Source: Gonium pectorale (taxonomy: Eukaryota; Chlorophyta; Chlorophyceae; Chlamydomonadales; Volvocaceae). From it: a DNA stretch of 64,000 nucleotides. The DNA is taken from assembly GCA_001584585.1 (NCBI GenBank), contig LSYV01000003.1, positions 4,272,024-4,336,023 on the forward strand. Reading direction: 5' to 3'. Shown piece after piece: positions 33,701-46,109 of the stretch. How positions within the stretch are numbered: the first letter of the stretch is position 1; each line of letters opens with the position of its first letter. The notes beneath the pieces are model-generated. The model saw only the letters and a program-made list of their open reading frames with translations. It ran no database searches and had not been told where the DNA came from. Position numbers and translations under genes: made by a program.

Positions 33701-36076
33701 GCATTGGAGTCGGAGGAAGAGGAGCGGGAGGGTGCGGGGCGGCCGCCCTCGCCGACCTGTGGGACTGAACATCAACATCCTTGAGAAGGATCTCAGACTG
33801 CATGCCGCGCCCCCCCCCGCCCGGCGTGCCCGGCGCGCCTGTAGCAGCTGCCCCGCGGTGCAGGCTCGCAATCCCCTGAACCCTGCTGTGCGCCCACCCT
33901 TGCGCAGCCGCTCGCGCAGCATCTCCAGCCCGCCCGCGCCCGCCGCCACCGATCCGAGGCTCTCCTGCAGCGCCCGCAGCAGCCGGTCCTCCACAGCCTG
34001 CAGTTCAGGGCAGGTACCAATACACACACGCGGGTAGGGGACTGTTGAGTGGCGCGCGGGGGCCGGATGGAATGAAGCGTCCCGCCCCGCGATGCCCGGA
34101 TAGGCGGGTTGCCGCGGCCTTACTTGCATATTCCGTGACTGCCCGCCTCAACCGCCTGCCCCCAGCGGGGGCGTGCTGCGGAGCCCTCCCTCCCCCCATG
34201 TCCCGTCGAACCCCACCCGGCTCAGCCTCGCCGTAAAAGAAGGCGCCCCTGAAGCGCGCGCTGAGCACACGCCCATAACCATCCCGCCCCCGAGCGCGCC
34301 CTGGCCCGTCCCTTTCCCACGGGTGGATAGGGCACACGCCGCACCCACGCGGCCTCGGGGGGTCCCGTCCCACCTCGTTGAGCGCCGCCTCGTGCTGCTT
34401 CCGTAGCCGCTGGCGCACCAGTCCGATGGCCGCCTCCAGCAGGTCCCGGATGATGGTGTCCACATCGCGGCCGTGGTAGCCCACCTCCGTGAACTTGGTC
34501 GCCTCCACCTGGGGGGGAGCGATGGGGGGCAATGGTGGTGGGAGGGGTCCCCATGGTGGGGAAGGCCAGTATGGGCCCTGAGATGGGGATGCGTCGCAGG
34601 ATTGCTCCATCACAAATCCGCAAGCACACCCGACGAAGCTTCGCACTTACACGCACTTCGCACTTACACGGGTTGACGCGCGTGGCCAGCCCCGGCCGCG
34701 CGGCAAGCCGCATCCTCCCCCTCCACCGTTTGACTGGTTGCCTCATGGCCTTGAAGCTTGGCTGCCACACGCCCCGCCGCGGACGGCCCCCGTCTTTCCG
34801 CGCACCGCCTCGCACCCCCTCTCCCCTGTTCCGCACCGGGCCGGCTCCCCTCCACCCCACCCCACTCCCTCCGCCCCCAACTCTCCCACCTTCCATGCCC
34901 GGCCCCGCCCGCCCCCACCCGCCCCCGCCTGCCCCCGCCCCCCACCCCACCTTGACGAAGGGGCTGTTGGCCAGCTTCGCCAGCCGGCGCGCGATCTCGG
35001 TCTTGCCGCAGCCCGTGGGGCCGATGAGCAGTATGTTCTTGGGCACGATGTCGTCCCGGATGGCGGCGGGCACCCGCTTGCGCCGCCAGCGGTTGCGGTA
35101 GGCCACCGCCACGGCGCGCTTGGCGTCGTCCTGGCCGATGATGTAGCTGCGCGGCGCGACGCGGCGCGGCGCGGAGGGTGATGAAGAGGTGGTGGGTGCG
35201 AGCGCGGGACGCCAGTGCAGACGCAGCAGCGCAAACGAGAGGGAGGGGGAAGGGAGGGGGGCAGGGGCCGCTCAGGCCGGGCGCGATGGCGTCGACGCGG
35301 CTGCGGTCTGCTCCTATCGTCGGTGCAACGCCGCTGCGACAGGCAGGGCCGCCATCGCCCCTGAGAACAGACCGGGAGCCTGGGGCCAGAGCGCCGGACC
35401 GAGCCCTCTCTGCTCCCGCGCAACCACCGAGGAGCCCACACGTACGCTGCTCCCCCCCCACACACATTTGACATCAGTGCCTTGTCTCACGCCACCCCGC
35501 AACAGCAGCCGCGTACTGCATCGGGTTGTCTGCGCGCCACTGCGCGCCCGTTTCCCGGCCCGGCCGCAGCCCCAGCTGGCCCACCAGGCCATCCACACCG
35601 TGTCGTGCCCCGGTTGTCAAGGTCAGAGGACACTGCCAAAGCCCAGTCCCTGCGCACCGGTCCAGCAGCTCCACCACCGCCTTGGGGGTCATGTTCGCAT
35701 GGGGGTCCTCATAGGCGGAGCCCTGGTCCGGCAAACCTGCCACCGCAAAGATGGGCGGGCTGGGCTCCGCTGGCCTCACGGCGCCGCTGCTGAAGGTCCG
35801 AGAGAAGGGCGGCGCCGCCGTCGGCACCGGCCCGTGACTTCCCACGGCGGTGGGCCATGTCCCCGTGCGGGAGAAGAGAAACCCGGGTTGGGAACCGGTG
35901 TCGCGGGTGCAGGTCACGGGGCGAGTCCCAGGAGGCACAAGCGAGCTGGGGGCCGGGGAGCTGGTCGCTGCGCTGGCGCCGGCGTCGCAAATGTGCGCCG
36001 CGGTTTCGAGCCCTCTCAGCGCCTGCAGGACGCCCCCATCCGCACGCCAGAGAAGGCGCCGCGCGGGGGCCCGCAT
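30768..36076 (-). CDS. HSLU: ATP-dependent protease ATPase subunit HslU (ClpY), organellar, 10 exons, 627 aa
   Basis: Minus-strand exons 36076-35658, 35146-34951, 34508-34374, 33997-33898, 33523-33354, 33074-32955, 32739-32641, 32321-32211, 31811-31713 and 31202-30768 join in frame (628 codons). HslU is the hexameric AAA+ unfoldase that feeds substrates to the HslV peptidase. Seen: [20 protein letters not shown]; Walker A GPTGCGKT (182-189); [17 protein letters not shown]; the I domain with Gly-rich expansions; Walker B IVFIDEIDK (VFIDE 376-380); sensor region [13 protein letters not shown]; arginine region [17 protein letters not shown]; and the C-terminal LTRYIL, the tail that docks into HslV. 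About 128 residues precede the bacterial start and are Arg/Ala-rich ([15 protein letters not shown]), suggesting a mitochondrial presequence. An Ala/Gly/Glu insertion of about 60 residues interrupts the C-terminal domain. HslV is not in the window. Confidence 0.93.
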
Positions 36077-36460
36077 GAGTGGCGCTGGTGTGTTGTCGGG
36101 TAAGACCGCCCTCTGCACGGAATCCTATGGACGTTGCCTTCAGGTCTTTGGTGGGGTCCTAGCGCTGGGAGCGTGTGCCGACTGGCACTGGGGCTTGGCG
36201 TGTGTGAAGTTCGGGTCTTTGGCGGGTAGCACGAATCTAAACTTTTTATGCGTGTCGCGATCAAAGTTCGCGTCGATCCATCGCCAGGCTTCCGGCCACA
36301 GGAAATGCACGGAAGTCCCGTTCCTCGACCAAGTGCCGTGGTACCAATTTAGGTAGATAACTAAACTTGTCAATCGCGTCTTGACAAGCAAGATAGGACT
36401 TTGGGCAAAGCACTCTTTGCGCTTGTGTTCCGCTGCACTTTGTCGATAGAACGATAACCA
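36077..36460. promoter_or_regulatory. Divergent HSLU / 4E-T-like promoter region
   Basis: 384 bp separate the start codons. It is noticeably less GC-rich than the flanking exons. No canonical TATA box is obvious. Confidence 0.5.
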
Positions 36461-39400
36461 ATGGCGGACCAAGCCGACCAAGCGCCGGCAATTGAAGACA
36501 TTGACAATAGGCCGAAGCGGACATATGACAGGTCGGGCTTCCCGGCCGGGGATCTCCTGCTGAAATGGCCAAACTGCAGCGTGGCCCGTGCTGCGCAGGG
36601 AACAGCTCGTAACGATCGGGGAGAAATGTAAGGGCAAGCCGCTTCCGGAGGGCGTGAACAAGGAGGACTTCAGGTATTCAGGGGCCTCGTCAGCCGGGTC
36701 CGGTTTCGGTTCGCTCGGGCCGCGCTCCAGGGCTCGCTTGTTCAGACATACCTGCAGTTCGATCACGCGCGTGAGGATGCCGAGATCTGCCCGTCTCCGC
36801 TTCACCCTGCGCAGCCTTATCGACCCCGCGACGGTGGAGTCGGAGAGGAACTTCGAGCGCAGGAGCTTTGGCGATGAGGGGCCCACCTTCAAGCCTGCCT
36901 GGGCGAAGGGAGGCAGGGGCGGGGAAGGCGGCCTCACCCGTGGCGCATACCCAGGTAAGGCAGAAACACGGCCGATTCATACCAGCCGACACGATGCGTC
37001 TTCCCCACGTAACCTCCTCCCTTCCATGCAAGCATGCAAGGATACAACACATGCGTATCCTGCAAAGGTTTTTCGCTGCTTGCGGCTGTTATGCCTGTCA
37101 TGCGGGTTCAGTTCTGAACCTTTGCGCTTGTGCCAAACCTCATTATTTCAGTGCCCATCCGGAGTAAGCTGGTGGATATTCCGGGTGGCGCTGGGGGCGA
37201 GGACGAGGGCGCTGGCCGTGGCGGCGACCGGAACGGTTCCGGCGTGCTCACCGGCCGTGGCAGCTGGCGCGGCGGGGACATGGAGCGGCTTGCGGGCAGC
37301 TATGAGCGCGACAAGGAGCGAGACCCCAGGGGCGGGCGTGAAGGCTGGGAGGTGCGGCCGGGCCCGGGCCGGAGAGGCGAGCGCAGCTTTGGGAACGGCC
37401 TTGACCACGAGGGCACGGCCTTGCCTGGGCTCAAACGGTTACCCAACGAAGCAGCAAACTTAACTCAGCTCGTGCGAACACCCACACACAGCCGATCTGT
37501 CTGTTTGCAGCCTGTTTGCAGCCTGTCCACACGCACGCACATTCGCATGATGTAACACGGCCGATCTGGTTAGTGCTGAAGATATTGTTGTATTTGAGGC
37601 ATGCACTGTGCACTGGTTTAGCCCGGCTGCGATTGTGCTGCGGCCTGTTTATAGCTCCAGTGTGCCTAACGGTATGACCTTGACCACCACAGAGCGGCCG
37701 CTCGCCCAACGGCCCTCCTGGCCTGGAGCGGGGCTTGCCGCCACCGCCTGGCCAGGGCCGGGGTCGCTGGGGCGCCGAGCGGGAGAAGGAAGGCTGGCGT
37801 GGCGGGCCCGGGGGAGGCACCGGCGGCGGTGGCGGCGGCGGTGGCAAAGACGACAGGTGCGTGGACGTGCGCCGAGATGTAGCGTTGTCGCAGCAGCGCC
37901 TTGTCGCCGAGATGCATGCTTGCATAGCCTCACGGCGTTGCAGTATGCTGTCATTTGCTGCCGGTGGTTGGCCGTTGGTCTGGGGTTCCGCTAGCCCCAT
38001 GACATGATGCCTGGCACGGCCAGGTCCGTCCTGTGCAGCGCCGAGCTCTTTGCCTGCCTGTCTGTTAGCCTGCAGCAGAGGCGTTCCGTTCGTTCCGCCA
38101 ATCAGAGCAACATCGCCCACTGCAGGTGGCGCGGCGGTGACGATGGTGAGCGCAGGGGCGCGGGGGCCGACCGCGAGCGCGACACGCACTTTGGCAGCCC
38201 GCACGGCGGCGGCGGGGGTGGCGGCGGCCCGGACCGCGAGCGGGAGCGCTGGGGCCGGCGGCCCGACGACGATGACAACAACGGCCGCTGGACCGACGAC
38301 CGCCGCCGCCGCCCTAACGAGCAGCCGCCGCCGCCGCGCGGCCACTACGGTGACCGTGACCACCGGACGGGGGCAGCCGGCGGGGAGCGCGACCGGGAGC
38401 GGGAGTACACCCGGGGCGGCGACCGGGACTTTTACCACGGCGGTGGCCATGACCCGGAGTGGATGGCGGATGATGGGCCGGGGCCGCTGGGGGCCGAGGG
38501 CCGCCGCGGCGGCGAGCGGCGCGATGAGCGGCCGGCGCCGGGGCGGCCGAGCGCGGGCCCACCTGCGCGGCTCACGGCGGCAGACGTGGAGCGGGAGCGG
38601 CAGGCGTTCCGCGCCATGATGAACAAGGAGAAGGTGCGGCGGGGCGGCAGGCGTCTGGGTTGATGGTGCGTAGGGGGTGGAGGGGGAGGCGAGTAACAGG
38701 CATGTGGGAACGGTGGAATGCCTTTGCCACCGCAGCTGATATGCAGACAGCTCGGCTTCTGCGAAAGGCGGCTCTTAGCCATTGCGCTAAGGCGGAACTC
38801 GTTCCGCACCTCATCACACGTCACGCATCTAGAGAGACGCGTTGATTGGATTTTCGTCATGCCCGGACAGGAGGGCCCGAAAGCCAAGCACGGCTTGTTT
38901 GATATGGAGGAGATCGACCTGGACGAGCTTCGGGAGGATGAGGCGGATGAGGACGAGCGGCACCGCCACCACCGGGCGCAGCCGCCGCCTCCACAACAAC
39001 GGCAGCCGCCGCCGCCGCGGGGCGCCACGACGGTGGGGGAGCTGGAGCAGCGGATCGACGCGGGCGCAGCGGGCACCAGGATGGGTGAGTGGACATTGGA
39101 TTGGGGTCTCGGGATCCAGCCGTGGGGACAACAAGGTCTCTGCTCCTCATTGCTGCGGGATGCATGACCCTTGTGCTCAGTGACCTACGTGGGTAAGGCG
39201 GACCAAGGTGGGGGATAACATCCTGCTTGATACTCGAGCGGCGTGTAGCTTGCGGGCTCCCACCCTCAGCGATCATGCGCCTTCCTCCCCTGCAGTGGCC
39301 CCTCCACCGGGCTTCGGCGGGCCTCCGGCCGGGGCAGTGCGGCCTCCACCCGGCTTCGGCGCCCCGCCGACCGCTCCCGCACCCGCGGGACCTGGTCAGG

Positions 39401-41859
39401 CGCCGCCAGCAGGCGCGCCCTCGGGCAGCGGCTTGGGCGGCCTCCTTGGCGGCGGCAACGAGGCGGGTAAGGCCCTCTTAGGCATGCTGAAGAAGGGCGC
39501 CGCTAACGGCGAGGCGGCGGCCGTTGGCGCGCCTTCGGCGCCGCTGGCGCAGGGGACAGCAGCGCCCCCCGGGTCCGCGCCGTCGGCACCCGGAGCCCCC
39601 GTGCCCCCGGCCCCTGTGCTCGCCGGACACCTTTCTCAGGCGTCTCCGGCTGGTGCAGCGGCCACTGCGGGCCCATCGGGCACGGGGCCACCCATCGCCG
39701 CGCCGCCGCTGCAGCCGCCGACCGCACCCACGTCTGCTACACCGCCGCCGCCGCCCTCACAGCCGTCCGGTGCTGCGCTGCCGCCAGGCGCAGGCGCGGA
39801 CGGCAGTACAGCAGTGAATGCTGGGCCCGAGGGGCAGCCGCCGCTGGTGCCTGGCGCGGCAGGCCCAGAGCCGGGCGCCGCCGGTGCCGCCACCAGCGGC
39901 GCCAAGCCAGGTGGCCCGCTGCCTGCCATTCCGCTGCTGCCGCTGGTGTCGTCTATACCCGAGGGGGTCCGTAACGCGTTCGCGGACAGCAGGCCGGACT
40001 CCGGTCTGGGCTTCGGAGCCGCAGGTGCATTGGGCGGTGGCTTCGGCAGCATCTGGGGCGCGGGCCCGCAGGTGAGACGAGGTGGAGCGGGGGCGTATTT
40101 ACGGTTTGTATCGCCATTATCGTCCTTGACCGAGTCCTCGGCAGGAAGGGCCAATGGTCTGAACGAGCTATCTTGTTAGCTGCTGTCTTGCTTTCCTTGT
40201 CTTACAACACTCTGCCTCCTCTTTTCGGTACCCACAGTCGCTGTTTGCAGCGCCAGCCAAGTCCGACTCTGCCGTGCCTGCCGGCGTCGGCGCGCATGCG
40301 AAGCCGGCTGCGCCCACGGCAACCGCGCCACCGCCGGCGCCGCCCGCCAGCGGCGCCGCTGGCGCGCCGCCTGTAGCGCCGGCCTCTGCCAGCTCTGGCG
40401 GCCCGCCGCCCTTCCCATTCATGGGGGCACCGCTGCCGTCCCAACCCGGACAGCTCCCTCCGCAGCTGCAGGCGCTGCTGCACCATCAGCCGCAGCCCCA
40501 ACCTGGCGCCCCGCCGCCGGGGCACCCCTGGCCCGGCCAGCAACAGCAGCAGCAGCAGCAACAGCAGCAACAGCAGCAACAGCAGCAACCGCCACCGCAG
40601 CAGCAATCTGGCGAGCCCCAGGGCGGAATCAACTTCCGCAACCTGCCGGCTGACACCCCCTGCACGCCCTCTTCGCGCGCACAGCCGCCGCCGGCAACCC
40701 GCCGCAGGGAGCGGCCGCGGCGCCGCCGCAGGCCCCGGCGCACCCGCCGCAGCAGCAGATGCCGCCACAGCAGCCTCCGCAGGCGGGCGTGACGGGCCAG
40801 CCCAAGCCGGGTGGCGGCATGGACCCGCTGTCGCTGTTGTTGGGACAGCTGGGCCGCGCGCAGCAGCAGCAGCAGCAGCCTCCCGGACAGCAGGCTCAGC
40901 AGCCGCAGGGCGGCATCCCAGGCTTCGGACCGGGCGGGATGCAGGCGCCGCCGCCGGGCCAGGCACCGGGCGCCCCGCCCGGCATGTTTAACCCGCAGGC
41001 GCCAAATGCGCTGCTGCAACAGCGCCCGCCCATGACTGCGGCGCAGCAGCAGCAACAACAGATCCAAAACCTGCAGCATCAGCTGCACCAGCTGCAGTAT
41101 GGGCAGCAGGGGCCGCGGCCGCAGGCGCCACCCCAGCAGCACCAGCAGGGTGCACCTCAGCAGGCCGCGCCGCATGCCGGCCAGGCCGGTGGGGCTCAGA
41201 ACGTGATGGCCCAGCTGCAGCAGATGTTCCAGATGCAAGCCGCCAAGCAGCAGCAGGCGCAGCAGCAGGCGCAGCAGCAGGCACAGCAGCAGGCGCAGCA
41301 GCAGGCGCAGCAACAGGCGCAGCAACAGGCGCAGCAACAGGCGCAGCAGCAGGCGCAGCAACAAGCGCAGCAGCAGCAAGGAGCGCACGCGCTGCTGCAG
41401 CAGCTCATGGCGGGTGCAGGTGGTGCGGGCGGGGGCATGGGCGGCCAGCACGGGAACGCTGGCGCCAACGCCACTATGCAAATGCTGCAGCAGCTCGCGG
41501 CCGGGTCCCGCCAGGCGCCGGCACAGCCGCCGCCGGGGGGGCAGTTCCCCGGGCAGCAGCAGCAACAGAACCAGCAGCAGCTGCCGTGGCAGCAGCTGAA
41601 CCCCGGTCTGGCGGCGGCCCTGGCACAGAGACCCGCCATGCCGGCCATGGGCGGCGCGGGCGCGGACCCGGGTGCGCTCGCGCGCATCCTCAACGCCGCC
41701 GCGCATCAGATGGCGGGCGCGGCGGGCGGCGCGGCGCGGCTGCCGCTGGGGGGCCAGCCGCCGCAGGGCGCGGCGCTGCAGGGCGGCCAGCTGGAGCAGC
41801 TGCTGCAGATGCAGGCGGCGGCTCGGCAACAGCAACAGCAGCAGCAGACGCCGCGGTAG
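36461..41859 (+). CDS. eIF4E-binding, 4E-T-like Gln-rich protein, 9 exons, one-base frame break
   Basis: Exons 36461-36531, 36599-36673, 36815-36954, 37152-37351, 37693-37856, 38126-38633, 38871-39084, 39296-40071 and 40238-41859. The head has a canonical eIF4E-binding motif YDREQLV (22-28, Y-x4-L-hydrophobic), followed by an RGG/RE-rich low-complexity region, DPEWM (326-330), LFDMEEIDLDEL, two PPPGF motifs (460-464, 474-478) of the kind bound by GYF domains, and a long Pro/Ala/Gln tail with poly-Gln. This layout resembles 4E-T/GIGYF-type translational repressors of P-bodies. The last exon changes frame at a run of five C (40656-40660): one extra C would read ...DTPLHALFARTAAAGNPP and continue open to 41859; as written it stops at 40792. 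Likely an assembly error, otherwise a truncating mutation. Full length would be about 1256 aa. Assignment is by short motifs, not a folded domain. Confidence 0.7.
40538..40589 (+). repeat. CAG/CAA microsatellite coding for poly-Gln
   Basis: CAG with occasional CAA codons, about 17 Gln in a row, in the last exon of the 4E-T-like gene. Confidence 0.95.
41247..41374 (+). repeat. 12-bp CAGCAGCAGGCG coding minisatellite (QQQA)n
   Basis: About ten tandem 12-bp units with CAG/CAA swaps encode a regular QQQA repeat in the C-terminal tail of the 4E-T-like protein. The period of four with Ala spacing suggests a long helix or coiled coil. Confidence 0.95.
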
Positions 41860-43348
41860 TCTTCTTAGTGACGAGCTAGGACTCGTACGTCGGTCAACGT
41901 TGACGGACGTCGGGGGCGCCATCGTTGCGGATCCTCAGTATGATGGCTGGGGACAAGCTCGGGGAGGGGTTGCGGGAGGCGTTGTAAGGCGTGCGCCGGT
42001 CGCTGCTGCGATGCTGTGGTGTTCTGGTGTGTTGTCGATGTCGGTATGGTTGCCCGCATCGCGTTGCACAGGTGCCGTTCCGGGTGTGCGTTTTACGTGG
42101 CGAGGCCCTCGAGCGTGCAGCGACGGTGAGAAATGTAGGCGAGGTTTGCTCAAGGTACGTAGCGGCCTGCGCACCTGACTTTATCAGCGGTCACGGGTGT
42201 AGAGCGGTTTGGCAGCTGCACGCCGTCTGGCCCCAACGATAGGGAGTTTTTGAGGCCACAGTTATCCTGCGCCTAACGTGCGCCATAGTCTCCACGAGCA
42301 GGCCGGCAGATGTCAGGTCCTCACAGCTGTACTGGCTGACCAGGCGCAATTCGCGCTGGGACTGTGGGGATTACATGGCGTGGCGCCCCGAGGTGCTTCT
42401 ACGTATGATGCCTCGGCATCGTATGATGTCTCGGTATTCGGATGCTACGCTTATGGCTGATCGGGGTTGGGATGGCATACATAGCTGATTCGTGTGTCCG
42501 AGCGCCGGGCTTGGCTGCCGCGTTAACGGGTCCCTGCTTGGGGCTATTCCAGCGCCTGCCGATGCGATGCGCAGGAAGACGAGCTGTCCGCAAATGTTAA
42601 ACATTTGGGTGTGCTGTAATACTGCTTCAACCATGGGTTTAAAGAGTTTTGGAATGGATTGTGTTGATGGATGTGTGCGTGCTGTGTTGCGTTCTCGCTC
42701 GCCAGGGCTGCGGAATGCCTCGGGTGGGGCTTGCTCGTTTGGATGTAGATACCGAATGGTGTTTCGCGTGGCCAGGGTTGCAGGTCGTGGCGGCTAACTG
42801 GACCATCTAGTGTAAAAGCAAACGGCCAAAGCGCTTGTTTATCTCATGTTTGCTTGGCTTTGGCGGATGCCCTGAGGCTAAATGCAGCGTGCGAGTGAAC
42901 GTGCGAGGAGTCCCCGTGTCGGGAATCGTCGCATACACAATTAACTGTCCAGATTACAGCTCATCTACATAAGATCTGGAGTGGCAACAAGCAACAGCTG
43001 ACGTCTACACCGCTAGGACCCTTCTCCAGGCGCACCCTGCGTGCTCGGCATGCCGTTGAAGGCCATGTTGCCCCACAAAGTCCTCCTGTGCCAATGACCC
43101 AATGACCCATCTCCGCGACCTGCGTAATCCTGCCTCTTACACGAACCGCCTTCACGACAACAGCTCTCTCAACACAGCACCTCGTCAATCCATCATCCAC
43201 TGGAGCAGCGCCAGACTACTCCCTACCATGGATTTGTGGTGCCGTCCCTTCCACGCTCCGACATCCCACCAGCGACCTAGCACTCAACGCCTTGCCGCTC
43301 ACGCTGCCATTGCTACCCTCCCACCCCCATCCCTGCCCCCGGGGCATG
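41860..43348. other. Convergent 3' regions
   Basis: TGTAA signals on the + strand at 42615-42619 and 42811-42815 would serve the 4E-T-like gene. On the minus strand TGTAA (plus TTACA) at 42954-42958 and 43137-43141 would serve the coiled-coil gene. No coding sequence is supported. Confidence 0.6.
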
Positions 43349-45707
43349 CTACGGCGCTGCCGCTGTCTCCTCGAACCCTATCCCATGTGCCGCCAGCCGA
43401 GCCCGCAGCGCGTCGTTCTCCGCCTCCAGCGCGTGAAGTCGCTCCAGCATGGACGACACACAGCGCTCAATCTCGCCGTCGATGCGATCCCGCTCGCCCA
43501 CTTCGGCGCTCAGGCGCGCAATGTGCTCCTCCAGCAGTCGCTTCTCGACGTACCTGCCGTGTAAAGTGCGTGGGACGGGCGGCGCAAGGAAGGGACGCGT
43601 CGGGCCGGTACGCCGGGGCCACCATGCAGGAGATGCTGTTCGTCACCGGCTAGCTTATGACAGGTTGGATTGAAGCGCTGAGGGCCAAGATGCGCACGCC
43701 GACGCCCGTACCCATCCCATTCCATGCCCTTCCTACATCTGCAGAACTCGGCGTCGTCCGCTCACAGACCTGCTGTCCGCGCGGGCCCTGGTGGCGCGAC
43801 GCTGCTCGCTTACGCGACAGCCGGCCGAGCACCAACCAGGGTGACCCGTGGCCATCGGGGATTGGGCCCGCCTCTCCCGCCGCCACCCATACCCGTCACG
43901 CACGCACCAGTCCGACATGGCCTTCTCGCTCTCATACAGCCTCGCGCTGTACAGCGCCGCCTCCGCCTCGCGCTCCTGCATCTCCGCCGCCAGCCGCTTG
44001 CGCATCTCCTCAAGCAGCTCGGCGGCGCCCGCGGACGCCGCGCGGGAGGAGCCCTGCAGCGCAACCGCGCGCCTGCGGGGGCCAGATGGAGGAGCATGGA
44101 GGCGGGTCGCAGGGCAGTCAGTTGCGGGCCGGTGCTGGGGAGTGCGAGTAGAGGGAAGTGTGGTATGTTGCCTGGGTGAAACGTGATCCGGGCACGTGGG
44201 CACAGCGGTGTGGCATGGCGGCACGGTACGGCTTGGTAATGCGGCTGCATACAGTGCGCCGAGTCCATGGATGACGAAGGGGACACGAGGCCGCCACCTG
44301 TGGCCCTCCAGCAGGCCGTTCGGCTCTGCTCGCTGAACGGCCGGCCACATACACGGGCCGCAGAGCCGCATTTTGAGCCCCACGAGCGCAGCGGCAGATA
44401 CCAAATGCTGTGAAGGGCCCTCGCCGAGCATGCACACCCCTGAGGTATCGCCAGGGAAGCCACCCCGCCCTGCGCTACCGTGACAACTCCGGGACGGAGC
44501 CACACGCACTTTGTCAGGAGTCGATTGTAATCCTCCCGAATCTGCTTGTACTTCTGGTGATGGTGCGCCGACTGCACCACTACGTCACGGAGCCGCTCGA
44601 CGCTCACTGCCCCGCCACCGGCACTGCCTCCGGACATAGGGGTGCCGCCGCCACGGCCGGGCGCGCTGCTGCCAGCGCCCGCCGTGCCACCCCCGCCGCC
44701 GCCGGTTAGCTGCAGCTCCAGCAGTGCGCAGCGGCGACGCGCGGCCTCGAGCGCCTGCTGCAGCTGCCGGATGGTGAGGTCGCGCTCCTGTGTGGCAGCG
44801 CGCCCGGGGCGGAACGCAATAGAGAGCGGGTTTTCGCTAAGGTTTGTGCAGGGACACACGAACCAAAGCCTACTATCGACCAAAGCACTCGGGCGCACAA
44901 TCCCACGATAGAGGCCCGACTGGTGATACCGACCTGCAGCGCCTGCGCCGCGGGGCTCGCATCACGGCCGCTCTCCAGCCCGGATGATGGCGCGCTGGTC
45001 CCGGGCCGCGAGGCCGTCTCAGCTCGGCTCCCGCCGGCGGTAGCCGGGGGTGCCAACGAAGCCCCTGGTTGATTGGCCTGAGGGGCAGAGGCGCAGGTTG
45101 CGCTGGGCGAACGGGGGGACGGAGGAGCCATACTCGCTGGCGGATGGGAGGCACGCTGCTGTCGGGCAACACCTGGTAAGATTTGTGCAACTGCACTTTC
45201 ACCCCCTCCACCGCACAGCAAAATGTTGGCCCGAGTGCTGCACGCTCACTTGGTCCCCGCCGTCAGCCGTCCGGTTGGGTATGCGGGCTGAGGCTATCCG
45301 GACAACTCCGCTTGTTCCCCATGCCTGCGCCTTGACTGACCCGGGCTCACCTTGTAGATAGCAAGCTCCTTCTCAAGCTCAACGTTCTTATGGTACAGCT
45401 TCTTCATAATGGACCGCGACATGGCCATCTTTTGCTCAAGCTCCGCGACCTTCCGTTCCAGCACGCTGTCCCGGGACTGGCTGGCGGGTGCCTGCGCGCT
45501 GGCTGATGACCCCACCGCTGCCTCCGCCTGAGATCCATGGCCTACGGCGTCGCTTGCGTACAAAGGTGCGCCGGCGGCCCGCGACAGCTCTGTCAGCGCC
45601 CGCTGCACTTGCGCGCGCAGCGATGGTTCGATACCCAGAGACGCAAGGCCTGCCAGGATGTCTAGAGCCTGTCTAGAGTCCCCGCCCGGGTCTTCCGAGT
45701 CATCCAT
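43349..45707 (-). CDS. Coiled-coil protein, 5 exons, 409 aa
   Basis: Minus-strand exons 45707-45351, 45158-44934, 44787-44510, 44072-43908 and 43553-43349 join in frame (410 codons). Coiled-coil segments alternate with Ser/Pro/Ala linkers: ERKVAELEQKMAMSRSIMKK with LYHKNVELEKELAIYK; RDLTIRQLQQALEAARRRC; YKQIREDYNRLLTKR; ELLEEMRKRLAAEMQEREAE; and a C-terminal leucine-zipper-like run (MLERLHALEAENDALRARL). No catalytic domain. I do not recognise a named family. It is head-to-head with a DNAJB13/RSP16-type gene with only 402 bp between start codons, so a ciliary or centriolar role is a reasonable guess but only inference. Exon 2 uses the acceptor CCCGACAG, which alone keeps frame. Confidence 0.75.
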
Positions 45708-46109
45708 GGTAAGTGCGGGTGCAGAAGAACCTAACTACTCATCGCCAGATCATGGCACGGGCATATAGAGCGCTAACGGTGGCACCTATTTGAGGCAGAT
45801 CAACGCTTGTATACTGCTTCCAGATGCAACAGGACTGGGACGTGCCGGCAAGCGGCAACGTCCGAATCCAAGTTTCCTCCGTGGACATCCCGACCAGCCG
45901 CGATAGCCAGCATAATGTGCTCACATACTTGATTCCAATGCTACTTGTATCAATTCTTTTCTTGTAACCTGACATATTCCTACCGTCGTCGAGCCGCTTT
46001 CTAAACCAAACAACGCTTTCAATACCTTTTCGAGAACATCTAGAAGCGTGTAAAAGTTGCGCCCTCGACGCTATTCTGAGGCGCGCCGGGGACTCTTTTA
46101 GCAGCAAGG
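45708..46109. promoter_or_regulatory. Divergent coiled-coil / DNAJB13 promoter region
   Basis: 402 bp between two start codons facing away from each other, AT-richer than the flanks, especially around 45930-46020. No known element identified by eye. Confidence 0.5.

Noticed and set aside
34633..34670. Direct repeat CTTCGCACTTACACG twice in an HSLU intron
   Set aside because: Small tandem duplication inside an intron, no sign of function.
40486..41922. 478-codon minus-strand frame, Leu-rich
   Set aside because: Antisense of CAG repeats (poly-Leu) in the 4E-T-like gene.
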